A DNA stretch of 64,000 nucleotides from positions 3,620,501 to 3,684,500 of the forward strand of contig CAUEEP010000741.1 in assembly GCA_958450365.1 (NCBI GenBank), given 5' to 3'. This stretch comes from Mesorhabditis belari (lineage: Eukaryota > Nematoda > Chromadorea > Rhabditida > Rhabditidae). This document shows positions 52,074 through 63,074 of the stretch, piece by piece. Made by a program: the position numbers and the translations under genes. Positions within the stretch are counted from its first letter, which is position 1. Each line of letters begins with the position of its first letter. The notes under the pieces were generated by a model, which had not been told where the DNA came from, ran no database searches, and worked only from the letters and a program-made list of their open reading frames with translations.

Positions 52074-54956
52074 ATGGGAGTCACCGATGTTGGAACGGTG
52101 ACCGTTGAGCTTGTAGCTGCCGCCAATGCGAATCTCCCGTGTAAAGAGCGGAGATTCACGGTGAGAATTCAAAAGATTATGCAAATGTCGCTGAATATCT
52201 CATTCAATATCTTATTTAGAAAGTCCAAGTGCCAGCTATTTACACCCGGGGTCGATGGAGGTGTTGTGATTATCCGGATGAGGAGAATCCACCCCCACAA
52301 ATCGCCGACTCGCCGATTGTTGGTTTCTCGGGAACGGCGAAGAGAATTATGGCTAGAGGTAGGGAATTGAAGTTTAGCGCTTGATTGAGAACTGGAAACA
52401 TATTGATAATTGATTCTGGAATGTTATGGGATCCAGACTAGGCCAGACAAGGCAAGGACAGAAGCCAGGTCTAAGAATTGTTGTAGATCAAGCCTTCACT
52501 AGATCAAAGCCCGGATTTTGGTCTAGCCCGAAAGAATTACTTTTGAAACAAGCTGATTGATAGGTTTTCTAGGTTTTCAGCTAATTAGCCTAGCAGTTGC
52601 CATGGCCGACTGGCTAAGAGGCCTGTATCTTAGTCGGGGGGTCAAGGATTCAATCTTGCTAGATTATTGGTTTCATATATATGGGTTTTTCTCTACATTT
52701 AGGGCTTCTGTAGGTTGAGTGCTAGAGGTTGTGCTTGTGTATTGTTTGTACCACATTATTCGTGTGAATATTATTATAATGTGGGGCAGAAAGTGGGGCA
52801 CAAAGGGGGGCAGACGGGGGCAGAAAGTAGGACAGAAGTGGGGCAGACAGGGGGCACAAAGGGGGCAGAAGTGGGGCAGAAAGTGGGGCAGAAGTGGGGC
52901 AGAAAGTAAGGCAGAAGTGAGGCACAAAGTGTTTAACTGGCCTAGCCTAATCACTGAGTATCTTTTGCAGTGAACTAGTCAATCACATTACTAGACTCAT
53001 AAATACCCTTGGATACTCAAATTCTTACCATTCAAGCCTAAATATATCCGCTCTTTAAAGATCACCTTATCCTTTTCGTCATTCACCATCATTCTTATGC
53101 AAATTTTGCTCTTTTTGAGAGCGATGACGTCACGATTCCACGAAATGACAACAGGTCTCAAAATGATCTTAAAGAGAGAGAGGGAGAGTGAAATAAAGTG
53201 AAATAAAGTGACTCATTAGCCAAAGACTATGCGATTTTCACTTTTCAAACAGGAATTTCAAATCGTTTTTTCTTGCAGAACCGCCCGGGCACATCAAAGC
53301 AATCATCGAGCAGCGACCGACACAAGCGATCACCAGTCACGCTATTGTGAGTTTTCTACTAATAAAACAATTTGCTCTTTGAAAAGCACCCTTTTTTGCT
53401 TGAAAAGCACTCTTTTTTAGAATACTTTTACTATTATTATGAACATTTGTAACCACTTTACAAAATCGTTATACGTTTCCATGGGAACAATCCCATGATC
53501 TCTTGGAGTTGATCACCACTTACGGGGGTTGGCCAAAGCTAAAGCCAAAGCCAAAGCTAAAGCTAAAGCCAAAGCTAAAGCCAAAGCTAAAGCCAAAGCC
53601 AAAGCTAAAGCCACAGCTAAAGCCAAAGCTAAAGCCAAATCCAAAGCCAAATCCAAAGCCAAAGCCAAATCCAAAGACAGATACGTTCCTTAGATATACA
53701 AAACTGATATAATTTAATAGAATTAGAATAGATAAATTGCATTTTTCGATTTTAAACCATTACAAGAGAAATTTGGAAAGTTAGAGTACAGTAAATGTAC
53801 AGTAAGAATGACAGTAAGTCAAATTACTTTTCTTTTAGCTTTTCTTTGTAAAGTTGTATAATATAGAAAAGACTAGATTCAGAATTTGCTATGAAAAGTA
53901 AGACTAATCAGAAATCAAAAGAAAGAATACGATAAAAACTCTTTCAGCCTCTCGATAACGCCTCATCGACAATCGTCGTGACCTCGGTTCGCCCGGCGCC
54001 CGGGATGACCATGGTGAATGAATTTCCTGTAAGATTCAAGTTTTGCTTCAAATTAGCTTCAAATTCGCTTCAAATTCGCTTCAAATTAGCTTCAAAATTT
54101 GATATTCAAATATTAAACGATTAGTTACACCGTAAACACCGTTTTACTTGAAATCCATTCAAATTCTCCTCTTCAATTTCAGATCCGAGACGATCCACTG
54201 ATGAGCTCACCAACTGGACAAACCTTTGAGATCATTCGACAAGTTTCTTTTCAAAGACTTCAACAAAACCGGGAAATTTTTAGGTGGTGAATACGGAGAA
54301 TGACACTGATTCTCATCATTCACAAAAGGTAATATAGAAAATTTAATTTCTAGAGGAAGCTCTGAATTTTGATCGATTTTGACCAAAATCAAACGATCAG
54401 CAGGTGGGTTTAGTAGTTAATTTAACAGACATGTCGGGCAGAAAGTAAGCAGAAAGGGCACAAGGGGGGCAGACGGGGGGCACAAAGTAGGGCAGAAGTG
54501 GGACAGAAAGTAGGGCAGAAAGTGAGGCACAAAGTGGGGCAGCAAGTGAATCAGAAAGTGGGGCATAAAGTGAAGCAGAAAGTGAAGCAGAAAGTGAAGC
54601 ATAAAGTGGGGCAGCAAGGCAGCAAGTGGAGCAGAAAGTGATGCAGAAGTGGGGCAGCAAGTGAATCAGAAAGTGGGGCGGCAAGTGAGGCATAAAGTGG
54701 AGCATAAAGTGGGGCACAAAGTGGGGCATAAAGTGGAGCACAAAGTGGGGCAGCAAGGCAGCAAGTGGAGCAGAAAGTGGAGCTACATAAAACCTAAAAA
54801 ATATTACTACACCTATCTGCTGATAATTTGAGATTAGTGAGAATCAGTTTCAATTCTGATTCCTCCTTTAAACTAAAATCTTCAGGATTCTCATCCGAGT
54901 GGCTTCGAAACGGCGTCGAATAGTGGACAAAACGAGGCGATGAGTGGAGATGATGA
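52074..54956 (+). CDS. TSC22-domain family long isoform, N-terminal part
   Basis: Seven exons join in phase: 52074-52160, 52220-52358, 53279-53346, 53948-54028, 54183-54242, 54284-54328 and 54886-54956. The start ATG has a good context (ACAATGGGA). The protein begins MGVTDVGTVTVEL, then KERRFT joined to KVQVPAIYTRGRWRCCDYPD. The RRF...Y.RGRWRCxDY pattern matches the conserved N-terminal motif of long TSC22D/Bunched isoforms, which regulate growth together with NRBP/Madm. The remainder is Ser/Thr/Pro/Asp-rich (IRDDPLMSSPTGQTFEII). The C-terminal TSC box with leucine zipper was not found, so the gene either continues beyond view or the family call is wrong. The last exon can end at a GTGAGT donor or at TGA four bases on. 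Two introns carry the same GGGGCAGAAGT satellite. Confidence 0.55.
52220..52358 (+). CDS. TSC22-like exon 2: RGRW motif
   Basis: 139 bases, acceptor TATTTAG, donor GTAGGG. It encodes VPAIYTRGRWRCCDYPDEE, the diagnostic stretch for the family call, then GFSGTAKRIMAR. Confidence 0.6.
52590..52665 (+). repeat. tRNA-derived repeat
   Basis: TGGCCGACTGGCTAAGAGGCC (A-box-like) and AAGGATTCAATCTTGCTAG (B-box-like), followed by TAGATTATTGGTTTC. The same 3' end follows the relic at 62852-62920 (minus strand), so both belong to one SINE-like family. Confidence 0.55.
52775..52932. repeat. Minisatellite GGGGCAGAAAGT in intron 2
   Basis: About 13 units of GTGGGGCAGAAAGT, GTGGGGCAGAA and GGGGGCACAAA. It is the same unit as in the later intron at 54430-54787, in the same orientation. 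Confidence 0.9.
53530..53680. repeat. Tandem AAAGCCAAAGCT
   Basis: 6/12-base units AAAGCCAAAGCT and AAATCCAAAGCC in the third intron of the TSC22-like gene. Confidence 0.92.
53948..54028 (+). CDS. TSC22-like exon 4
   Basis: 81 bases, acceptor TTTCAG, donor GTAAGA, phase 0 at both ends. It encodes TIVVTSVRPAPGMTMVNEFP, clearly higher in GC than its flanks. Confidence 0.65.
54430..54787. repeat. Minisatellite GGGGCAGAAAGT in intron 6
   Basis: About 28 units of GTGGGGCATAAA, GTGAAGCAGAAA and related 11-12 base forms between the exons at 54284-54328 and 54886-54956. Confidence 0.92.
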
Positions 54957-55662
54957 GTGAGTCTTTTTTGAAAACCAAAAACTTTAAATGATTCACGATT
55001 TACAACTGATAAACTGAAAATGCATGGATATAGACTTTTAAAATTGCATTTTTTTTGCTTTAAACTCTTTAAAATCACTCATTTTTTTGTATAGAAGAGT
55101 TTAAAAAGCCTCGATATAGCTAAAAAACTTTCAACAGTTCGATAATTGTTTGAAAATAATGAGCAGAGGCTGCTGGCGAGCAGGCTCAGGTGCTTTGAAT
55201 TTTCAAGAGCTATAATATTTGTGCAGAATTGTTCAGTCCAAAGAGCTTAAATGTTAAATTAGATGATTTTGTAAAGCTTTTTTTATTTTCATTGTTTATT
55301 TGAGTTTATCGGTTTTTATGAGATCTTTTTATTTTATTTTATGAGATTTTGAGAGCCGCTAGGCTATTGGTGAATAGCCAAAAGGTTTTCCACAAATTTT
55401 TTATAAAAAAAGTATCAAGCTAAAGCTAAGGAAATGACGTAGAGTCTCATAAAATAAAATAAAAAGATCAGGATTGATTGAAAATGGTTAGGATACAACC
55501 AACTTTATAGCCAAAATTTGAGCTACCCTTTTGCTAGCCCAATTTTTGTTACCCTCCATTTTCTATTTCTTGCTCATTCATTTTTATTGTTCCTTGTAAA
55601 AAACTGATGTTTCTCTTCTCTTTTCTGATTTTTTTTCCCGGAATTGATTAATTTATTGATTG
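54957..55662. other. No gene seen
   Basis: No exon of the TSC22 box was found here. A self-complementary pair TTTTATTTTATTTTATGAGA / TCTCATAAAATAAAATAAAA is near 55328-55465. Confidence 0.45.
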
Positions 55663-56120
55663 CAAATTGGGTACTTGTCGGTTATACATCCATAAAGACT
55701 CATCTCGGTTAAGCAAGGAGCTGGCAACTGTGATTGTGACAACTTGTGTGGGATGACTGTGTTCGGTGAAGTAGAGTGCTCGTCTGAAGTGCTCGAATGG
55801 ACTAAAGCACAGTAAAAATATCAATTCTAAAGAAAGTTACAGTGGTTTATAGTCTTGACTCGATTGCGAGTACGGTCCAGACTATAAACCACTGTAACTT
55901 TCTTTAGCATTGATATTTTTGAGTGTGCTTTAGTCGATTCGATAGCTCTTGAGATTCTCTATTTTTTTGAGCTATAGATCATGTGAATCAGATAGAGCTG
56001 ACGAGTTCTGAAGTGCTCAGTCGATCAGTGAAACGAAGATCGATCACCGAGAAGACTCGGATGGGGATGCTTAACCGAGATGAGTCTTTATGGATGTATA
56101 ACCGACAAGTACCCAATTTT
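55663..56120. mobile_element. TIR element with nested inverted repeat
   Basis: Ends of about 50 bp are inverted: AAATTGGGTACTTGTCGGTT and CATAAAGACTCATCTCGGTT on the left, with complements at 56065-56120. Inside, a second inverted pair (GAAAGTTACAGTGGTTTATA at 55832 and its complement near 55877-55903) represents another repeat family found again at 56480 and 60470. Confidence 0.82.
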
Positions 56121-57372
56121 CAGTAGTCTTGACTCGATTGCTAGTACGGTCCAGACTATAAACCATTGTAACTTTCTTGAGAATTGATATTTTTGAGTGT
56201 GCTTTAGTCGATTCGATAGCTCTTGAGATTCTCTATTTTTTGAGCTATTGATCATATGAATCAGACAGATTTAAAGCAAGTTAGAAGTGTTTGTAGTTCA
56301 CGTTTGTAGGTTGTAGTGCGCCATGTTTTTCGACCCTTTTTTCTAATGTACCTTTTTCTAACAGATTTGCCATTTTAAGGCTAAACTTTTCCTCTTCTTT
56401 TGTCACACAAAAAGTTCAAATAATTGAGCGATCACCCGCAGCTTTCCCTCCTTTTTTATAATATCAATGCTTAAGAAAGTTACAGTGGTTTAAAGTCCGG
56501 ACCGTACTCGTAATTGAGTCAAGACTATAAATCACTGTAACTTTCTTTAGAATTGATATTTTTGAGTATACTTTAGTCCATCCGATAGCTCTTGAGATTC
56601 TCTATTTTTTGAGCTATAGGTCATGTGAATCAGACAGATTTAAAGCAAGTTAGAAGCGTTTGTAGTGTAAAAGTTCGTCATTTTTCGAGTTTATAGTGTT
56701 CATGTCTTGTTGGAATTCGTAAACACTTTCATTTCTAGAAGAAAAAGCAATCCTGCAATGTTACACTTGAGCGATTAGAAAATTTGTGAATGTGAATTGT
56801 GAATTGTGAATTACAAAAGCTTACAAACATCCTGGAGTCCAGTATTTACCTGCTGAATCAAGCTCATTAACTATTCTCATTAATATTTAAATCTCTTTAC
56901 AACATTGGCGCACAATCCCCTAAACAAAGTATAAATAAAAGGAATAATATATTTCCAGCAAATCACAACAATCCAACAACAACAATGTTAATGATTAATA
57001 ATTTTTTCTAATGTCGATCAGCACTGTAATAGCTTTCAAAAGTGGTAATCGTTTGTTTTTCAAAAAAGCGAGAAAGTTTCCCAGTGGCGGGGTTCGAACC
57101 CGGGACCCAAAAGTGTGCTTTAGTCGATTCGATAGCTCTTGAGATTCTCTATTTTTTGAGCTATTGATCATATGAATGAGACAGATTTAAAGCAAGTTAG
57201 AAGCGTTTGTAGTTCACGTTTGTAGTTTGTAGTGCGTCATGTTTTTCGAGCCTTTTTTCTAATGTACCCTTTCTCTAAAAGATTTGCCAATGTTAAGGCT
57301 AAACTTTTACTCTTCTTTTGACACACAAAAAGTTCAAATTATTGGGCGATCATCCGCCGCTTTCCCTCCTTT
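56121..57372. repeat. Duplicated block: 56200-56455 repeats at 57110-57372
   Basis: Both copies run from GTGTGCTTTAGTCGATTCGA through AGACAGATTTAAAGCAAGTT to CGCTTTCCCTCCTTTTTT-type sequence. Between them lies 56482-57105, which is itself repeated at 60479-61100. A partial tRNA-like T-arm (GGCGGGGTTCGAACCCGGGA) is at 57086-57105. Confidence 0.8.
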
Positions 57373-58095
57373 TTTCTCTTTGTTCAATGATCGTTCGATG
57401 AAAATTTTGCGAGATTTTTTGTTGATTCATTCAATTGAGCAAATTTCCGGAATTTCGCCTCTTTTTTCACATCATTTTTACGTGTTTCTTTTGTTTTTTT
57501 AACGATTTTGAACGCATTCAGTGTTTCATTTGATTTAAAAACGAATTTCTCCTTTTTCTTTTCATTGTTCAAAAGATCATGGCTTCAATTTCATCAAAAA
57601 ATAGCTCAAATAGCTCAAATAGCTCAAATTCTATTTGCTAATTGCTAATTGCTATTTGCTTTTTAAGCATTTAATTAATGATTGCTTTAATTGCTCAAAT
57701 TCAAAAATTTTGATCTATTTCCTTTCACTCAAATCCTCCAAATTTCAAATTTTACTTAAATCCATTTCCTTTCGAAATTCCAGGTTAACTTCTTTCAAAG
57801 TTTCCCTCTGAAATTAGCCCTTTTGATTTCCCCTTTTGATTTCTTGACGTCTCTCTCTTTTTTCATGCATTACTCAGTGAATCGTTGATCTCAAAATCTC
57901 ACTCTCTACTCCCCAAAAAAGAGGAAACTTGATAACTTGAAGAAATTTGATACCAAAGAAATTCACTAGATCAACCACCAAATTCGTACTTTCAACAAGT
58001 CTAGACTAGTAGTTTTTGTTTGGTTTGGATTTTGGTTTGGAGGCTCTTAAGCGATCGTTGACCAGGGAACGGGATCGAATCACCCCGGCCAAGCT
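57373..58095. other. No gene seen
   Basis: Short tandem CAAATAGCT near 57602-57640. Low-complexity T-rich sequence. Confidence 0.5.
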
Positions 58096-58254
58096 GGCAA
58101 TCCAACTTTGAGCTCGATTTTCTTGGTGTTGGGCTTTTCAATTTTAATAGTTTTTCTACCAATCGACAGAGAAAGACTTGGTGCATCTAATAATACCAAA
58201 AATGTTTAAATTGTACAGCCTGACACTTAGATATTTGAGCTCAAAGTTGGATTA
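58096..58254. mobile_element. Palindromic MITE, GCAATCCAACTTTG family
   Basis: GGCAATCCAACTTTGAGCTC on the left and GAGCTCAAAGTTGGATTAAC on the right, with TTCTTGGTGTTGGGCTTTTC inside. Fourth recognisable copy in the window. Confidence 0.75.
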
Positions 58255-58558
58255 ACAATGGAAAAAGAGCCGGGCGCGTACCAAATGTTCGATAACCCCA
58301 TTGAAGCCGTTTTGTTCATTAACTGTGAACGTCTCTATTTCTAAAAATAACCCCAAAACGATCCAGATGCTTGCATCTTTCAACCAAAATGAGAAAAAGT
58401 AAGAGATCAAGTTTTTCGAGGTCATAAAAGGTGTTTTCCTAGTTGAGTTGTGAGGACAGTGCAAGAGATCGTTCCGTCATCATCAAAACTCTTTCCATCT
58501 ATGGTCAATGTTTTGACTGTACCACCAATAAACGAGCATTCCTTTCTCTCGATTTTAG
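58255..58558. other. No gene called
   Basis: An open frame from 58443 runs into the candidate exon that follows. No separate exon borders are supported. Confidence 0.4.
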
Positions 58559-58637
58559 TGAGCCGGAAGGAAAGCTCTCAATCTCTCGATTTTCTGATAG
58601 ATACACCAGTCAAGAGCCATTCACGAACCATTCTTGA
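58559..58637 (+). CDS. Weak candidate 3' exon of the TSC22-like gene
   Basis: The GATTTTAG acceptor precedes an open stretch that would continue the phase left at 54956 and encodes EPEGKLSISRFSDRYTSQEP, then stops at TGA. The phase match and the acidic junction (SGDD+DEPEG) are suggestive. However, the distance is 3.6 kb across repeats and no TSC box is present. Confidence 0.2.
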
Positions 58638-59009
58638 GCCATTCGCTTTTTTGAGTTGAGCTAATTTGAGTTGAAAAGCTTGATTTTCAACTGTAAATGG
58701 CTTAAAGCATTTCTTCAAGATTTCTACCTTTTCCTTCTCCTTTTTCTTAACAATTCAGCTACTGTTCTAAATCTTTTCTATCCTAAATCAATCTAAAACT
58801 TTCCTTTCTCTTTCTTGCTCTTTCTATTGCTCTTTCTCTTTCTCTCCTCTATCTTTCTCTCTCTCTATCTTTCTCTTTTCCTTTCTTTCTCTTCCTTTCT
58901 CTTTCGATTTATCCGGTATTTTGAATGATGAGCTTTAAAACTTTAAAACTAAGCTTTAAAAAACTTCTTCGCGTAAACCTAAAATGTCCTCACTATGCTG
59001 GGGTTTTAT
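58638..59009. other. No gene seen; CTTT-rich
   Basis: TCTTTCTC-rich pyrimidine tract at 58790-58910. No coding signal. Confidence 0.5.
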
Positions 59010-59110
59010 GTCAAAGTAGATGTCAAAGTAGATGCCAAAGTAGATGCCAAAGTAGATGTCAAAGTAGATGCCAAAGTAGATGCCAAAGTAGATGTCAAAG
59101 TATGTAGATG
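59010..59110. repeat. Tandem GTCAAAGTAGAT, 12-bp unit
   Basis: Eight units of GTCAAAGTAGAT / GCCAAAGTAGAT. Confidence 0.9.
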
Positions 59111-59194
59111 TGAGCAGTAAAGAGACTCGAGCACAATGAAATCTATGCCCCAGAAACGTAATTGCAAACCATGCCATTGGGCTAAAGGCTAAAG

Positions 59195-59332
59195 GTCAAT
59201 CTCCTTGATCTCCTTGATCTCCTTGCTCTCCTTGATCTCCTTGATCTCCTTGCTCTCCTTGATCTCCTTGATCTCCTTGCTCTCCTTGCTCTCCTTGATC
59301 TCCTTGCTCTCCTTGATCTCCTTGATCCTCAT
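59195..59332. repeat. Tandem CTCCTTGAT, 9-bp unit
   Basis: About fifteen units of CTCCTTGAT and CTCCTTGCT. The minus-strand frame reading EIKESK repeats is an artefact. Confidence 0.92.
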
Positions 59333-59925
59333 ATCAACACTGATTTGATCGAGCAATCGAATCTTGTGTTTCCTTAGCTTGTGTTTCCTTTGTGTGATTG
59401 AGCACCGTCTTGGATGAATGCTCATTGTCGATCATCTCCAAAATAAGCCAAAACCCAAAGCAAAACATACATGATGGTTTATTTTTAAACAAAACATACA
59501 GTTTATGCGCTTTATTCTTCAGCAATCACCTTTGAATCTGTTCATTTCCCATTTTCTTGCTCATTTCAAGCAAACAACTTTTGCTGTGTCTCCAGCCGAT
59601 CAATATCTTATACTTAAACATTGAATCAAGTGCCCAAACACATTTCTTGTTGACACATTGAACGTTTAAACGTTTAAACACCTTTCCACATAATCATTAA
59701 ATCAATAATAATAACGAAAACAAATCCCTTGTTGACACTTTAAACGTTTAAACACCTTTCAAGCTAACTATTTTCAATCTAACCATTCTCCAATCCAAAT
59801 CAATCTTACTTCTTTTGCTCAGATTCTACTTTAGATTCAATTTCTTTTTCCTAAAATCCCGCAGAAGACTCAGTAAATCTAATTAGACAGCAAAATAGAG
59901 TGGATATCTTTATCTCAACTCCGTC
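59333..59925. other. No gene seen
   Basis: Short repeats around GAACGTTTAAACGTTTAAAC near 59662-59752. No exon. Confidence 0.5.
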
Positions 59926-60163
59926 GTTCGACCACTGACTCTTGCAGGGCACTCTAATTGAAAGCAAATTGAAAGCAAAGCAACTCAAAGAACGGTTTGA
60001 TTTAAAAACTGAAGAATTTTTATTTTCATAACAGAGAAAGATTTAGATTTAGAGATTTAGCAGAGTTTGCTTACAGATTATGAATTCTTCAGTTTTTAAA
60101 TCAAACTGTTCTTTGCGTTGCTTTACTTTCAATTAGAATACCCTGCAAGAGTCAGTGGTCGAA
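59926..60163. mobile_element. Foldback element, GTTCGACCACTGACTCTTGC ends
   Basis: Arms of about 100 bp are inverted: GTTCGACCACTGACTCTTGC, CTCTAATTGAAAG and TTTGATTTAAAAACTGAAGA return as complements at 60076-60163. The loop is about 40 bp. Confidence 0.85.
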
Positions 60164-60478
60164 CTCAATTCAATCATTCCAATCTTTCGAATCATTCTCA
60201 CTCATCCCCATTTCATGTTTTGAATTTTGCTATTTTGATCAGAAAATCTCATTACGATCTCATTATCTCTAGTAATTTGTTTGCAAAATGATTGCAGACT
60301 TTAAACCACGGTAACTTTCTTGAAAATTGATATTTTTTTAGTGTGCTTTAGTCGATTCGATAGCTCTTGAGATTCTCTATTTTTTTGAGCTATAGATCGT
60401 GTCAATTCGGCTGATTTAAAGCAAGTTAGAAGTCGTTTGTAGTTCACGTTTGTATTTTATAGTTTATAGTTATAAAGT
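60164..60478. repeat. Further copy of GTGTGCTTTAGTCGATTC repeat
   Basis: 60295-60470 again carries the CCACGGTAACTTTCTTG, GTGTGCTTTAGTCGATTCGA and AAGCAAGTTAGAAG sequence of the 55.8-57.4 kb repeats. Confidence 0.7.
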
Positions 60479-61100
60479 TACAGTGGTTTAAAGTCTGGAC
60501 CGTACTCGCAATCGATTAAAGACTACAAACCACTGTAACTTTCTTTAAAATTGATCTTTTTAGTGTACTTTAGTCCATTCGATAGCTCTTGAGATTGTCT
60601 ATTTTTTGAACTATAGAACATATGAATGAGACAGATTTAAAGCAAGTTAGAAGCGTTTGTAGTGTAAAAGTTCGTCATTTTTCGAGTTTATAGTGTTCAT
60701 GTCTTGTTGGAATTCGTAAACACTTTCATTTCTAGAAGAAAAAGCAATCCTTCAATGTTACACTTGAGCGATTAGAAAATTTGTGAATGTGAATTGTGAA
60801 TTGTGAATTACAAAAGCTTACAAACATCCTGGAGTCCAGTATTTACCTGCTGAATCAAGCTCATTAACTATTCTCATTAATATTTAAATCTCTTTACAAC
60901 ATTGGCGCACAATCCCCTAAACAAAGTATAAATAAAAGGAATAATATATTTCCAGCAAATCACAACAATCCAACAACAACAATGTTAATGATTAACAATT
61001 TTTCCTGTTGATAAGCACTGTAATAGCTTTCAAAAATGGTAATTCTTTGTTTTTCGAAGAAGCGAGAAAGTTTGCCAGTGGCGGGGTTCGAACCCGGGAT
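60479..61100. repeat. Duplicate of 56482-57105
   Basis: About 620 bp, in direct orientation and about 4 kb from its partner, nearly identical (for example TTCATGTCTTGTTGGAATTC, CATCCTGGAGTCCAGTATTT and ACATTGGCGCACAATCCCCT). Differences are mostly single bases. Confidence 0.88.
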
Positions 61101-61190
61101 CCAAAACGTGGCATGCGGTCTGTACTCCGTCACACTAACCCCTCGGCCACCGCTGCTATCGCTTCCCTTGCGTGTGACGCCCTCTTATTG
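61072..61190 (-). repeat. tRNA-like relic
   Basis: The minus strand reads GTGGCCGAGGGGTTAGTGTG (A-box) and then GGGTTCGAACCCCGCCACTG (T-arm). The 5' AGCGGTGG can pair only imperfectly with CCGCCACT. It is more tRNA-like than the other relics but has no clear anticodon stem. Confidence 0.5.
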
Positions 61191-62159
61191 GCTAGGGGGG
61201 GCTTTTTTTTCGAAAATAGCCGAGACTTCAAATGCATTTTTCTCGCCAGGATTTTAACTTGAGCAAAAACTGAATAGATATTTGGAATGCCGATATCCGA
61301 CTGGTGTTTGCACTCCGAGCTTTTCCTGAAACGCCAGCCCCATTTTCAATCGTTCCCTTGTAAAGAACAAGTTCCAAAACAAGTTCAAAACAAGTTCTTT
61401 CCTTTCAATGTTCCTAATGACTAACTGTTTTCGCCATTTTCTTATTCCTGTTCTTGAGTTTTGATTTCAAAATAGACTCATTCTTTACTGAAAAGCTTAT
61501 TTTCTCTGAGAGTTTATGTCTTTGAGAGTTTATTTGACGACATCTAAACAGATGCAGCCAATCGGTCTATTCCAGCGTTTACCCAAATCATTATTTTTTT
61601 CTGATTTTCTGATTTCGTATTGTAAATTTGTATTGTAAATTGTAAATTTAAATCAATAGAATATATTGTAAATTGAGCTATAAAGCAAAAAAGTAGCTGA
61701 AAATCTATTCAAATGAAACCATGAAACCATCCACTTTACGAAATGAACCCACTTTCAAATTCGTTTGATTTGATTGAAAAAAATCGAATAAATTCGCTTT
61801 TCAAAGAACTCTCTCGTTGATTGAAACCTTGTGTTCCATTTTATTTTCCTCCGATCGAAAAAATGTACCCCAAAAGTTTCTGCGTAGATTCCAGAGCCTT
61901 TCAAAGCTAAAACGACCTGCAATAAGGCAAATTCTTTTCGTTTTTTTTGGCCTTGTTCTTTAGATTGATTCATTGTTCAAAATGAAGCCTTTCATCACAA
62001 ATGAAATGGGTAAAATAATGGGGATAAATATAAAATAAAAGAAAACAAATAAAATATAAAGAACTTGAGATTCCATGAGTGATTTGTAGCTTTGAAATCT
62101 TGATTTAGAGGAGCCTTTCAAAGCTAAAACGATCCGCAATAAGGTCCATTCTTTTCGAT
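61191..62159. other. No gene seen
   Basis: The string AGAGCCTTTCAAAGCTAAAACGA occurs near 61891 and again near 62112. No exon. Confidence 0.45.
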
Positions 62160-62285
62160 TTAAGCTTCTAAGCTTCAGAAGCTTCTTAAGCTTCTTAAGT
62201 TCTTAAGCTTCTTAAGTTCTTAAGTTCTTAAGCTTCTAAGCTTCTTAAGTTCTTAAGCTTCTTCTTCTAAGCTTTAAGCTTTTTA
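62160..62285. repeat. Irregular AAGCTTCTTAAGTTCTTAAG repeat
   Basis: AAGCTTCTAAGCTTC and AAGTTCTTAAGCTTCTT units, strongly self-complementary because AAGCTT and CTTAAG are both palindromes. Confidence 0.85.
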
Positions 62286-62389
62286 AAAAATGCCTAGAGA
62301 AATCGAATTTCTCAGAAACATTTGAGATTTTATGCTTTCAAGGAAGAAGCTTAGAAAGCTATTTGTTGCTTTGAGAGCATTTAAGCTTC

Positions 62390-62525
62390 TTCTAAATTCA
62401 TTTAAGCATTCTAAATTCATTTAAGCATTCTAAATTCATTTAAGCATTCTAAATTCATTTAAGCATTCTAAATTCATTTAAGCATTCTAAATTCATTTAA
62501 GCATTCTAAATTCATTTAAGCTTCT
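62390..62525. repeat. Tandem TCTAAATTCATTTAAGCAT, 18-19 bp unit
   Basis: About seven near-identical units. Confidence 0.92.
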
Positions 62526-63074
62526 TCCTTGGTCCTGCAAAGCATCAAATTTCGAGAAAAGCTTACAAATACCAAATTTTGTTCTCATTATCTATGGTGA
62601 ACAGTGAAAAGAAGATTAAAAATGAGATCCAAAGCTTAAAGCTCGGATTTCAAGAGGAAATATTTGAAAGGAATAGACTAAAAAGCTCTAACTTTTACTC
62701 TAACTTCTAGATCTTCTTGCTCATGAAATTTTATCGATGATACTGTAAGAAAGTATGAAATGGAAATGTTAAACGCTCTTTGCCAGCCAATTTTTTTGAT
62801 CTGGCTTCTTTAAAAAAGCTCTGATGATTTAAAAACTGAAAAGAAAACCAATAATCTAGCAGCGGGATTGAACCTTTTAGCTTCCGACTAACAAGGGAAT
62901 GGCCAGAAGTAAGATTTCGGGATGAAAATGAGGTGCAAACACAAGTCGAGTACGGCGAGGACGATAGCGCTTTTAGTTTTTGCGAACGGGCAATGGTTTT
63001 CGAGAAAAACGTGTTGCAAATTTAGGCATTTACTTGGAAAACGGTTAGAAGTTAGTGGTTAAAAGAGGGTAAAG
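62526..63074. repeat. Unique stretch with tRNA-derived relic
   Basis: No gene. 62852-62920 (minus strand) has TGGCCATTCCCTTGTTAGTCGG and GGTTCAATCCCGCTGCTAG followed by ATTATTGG, related to the repeat at 52590-52665. Confidence 0.5.

Noticed and set aside
61008..61262. 84- and 73-codon plus-strand ORFs
   Set aside because: They run through the antisense of a tRNA-like relic and duplicated non-coding sequence.
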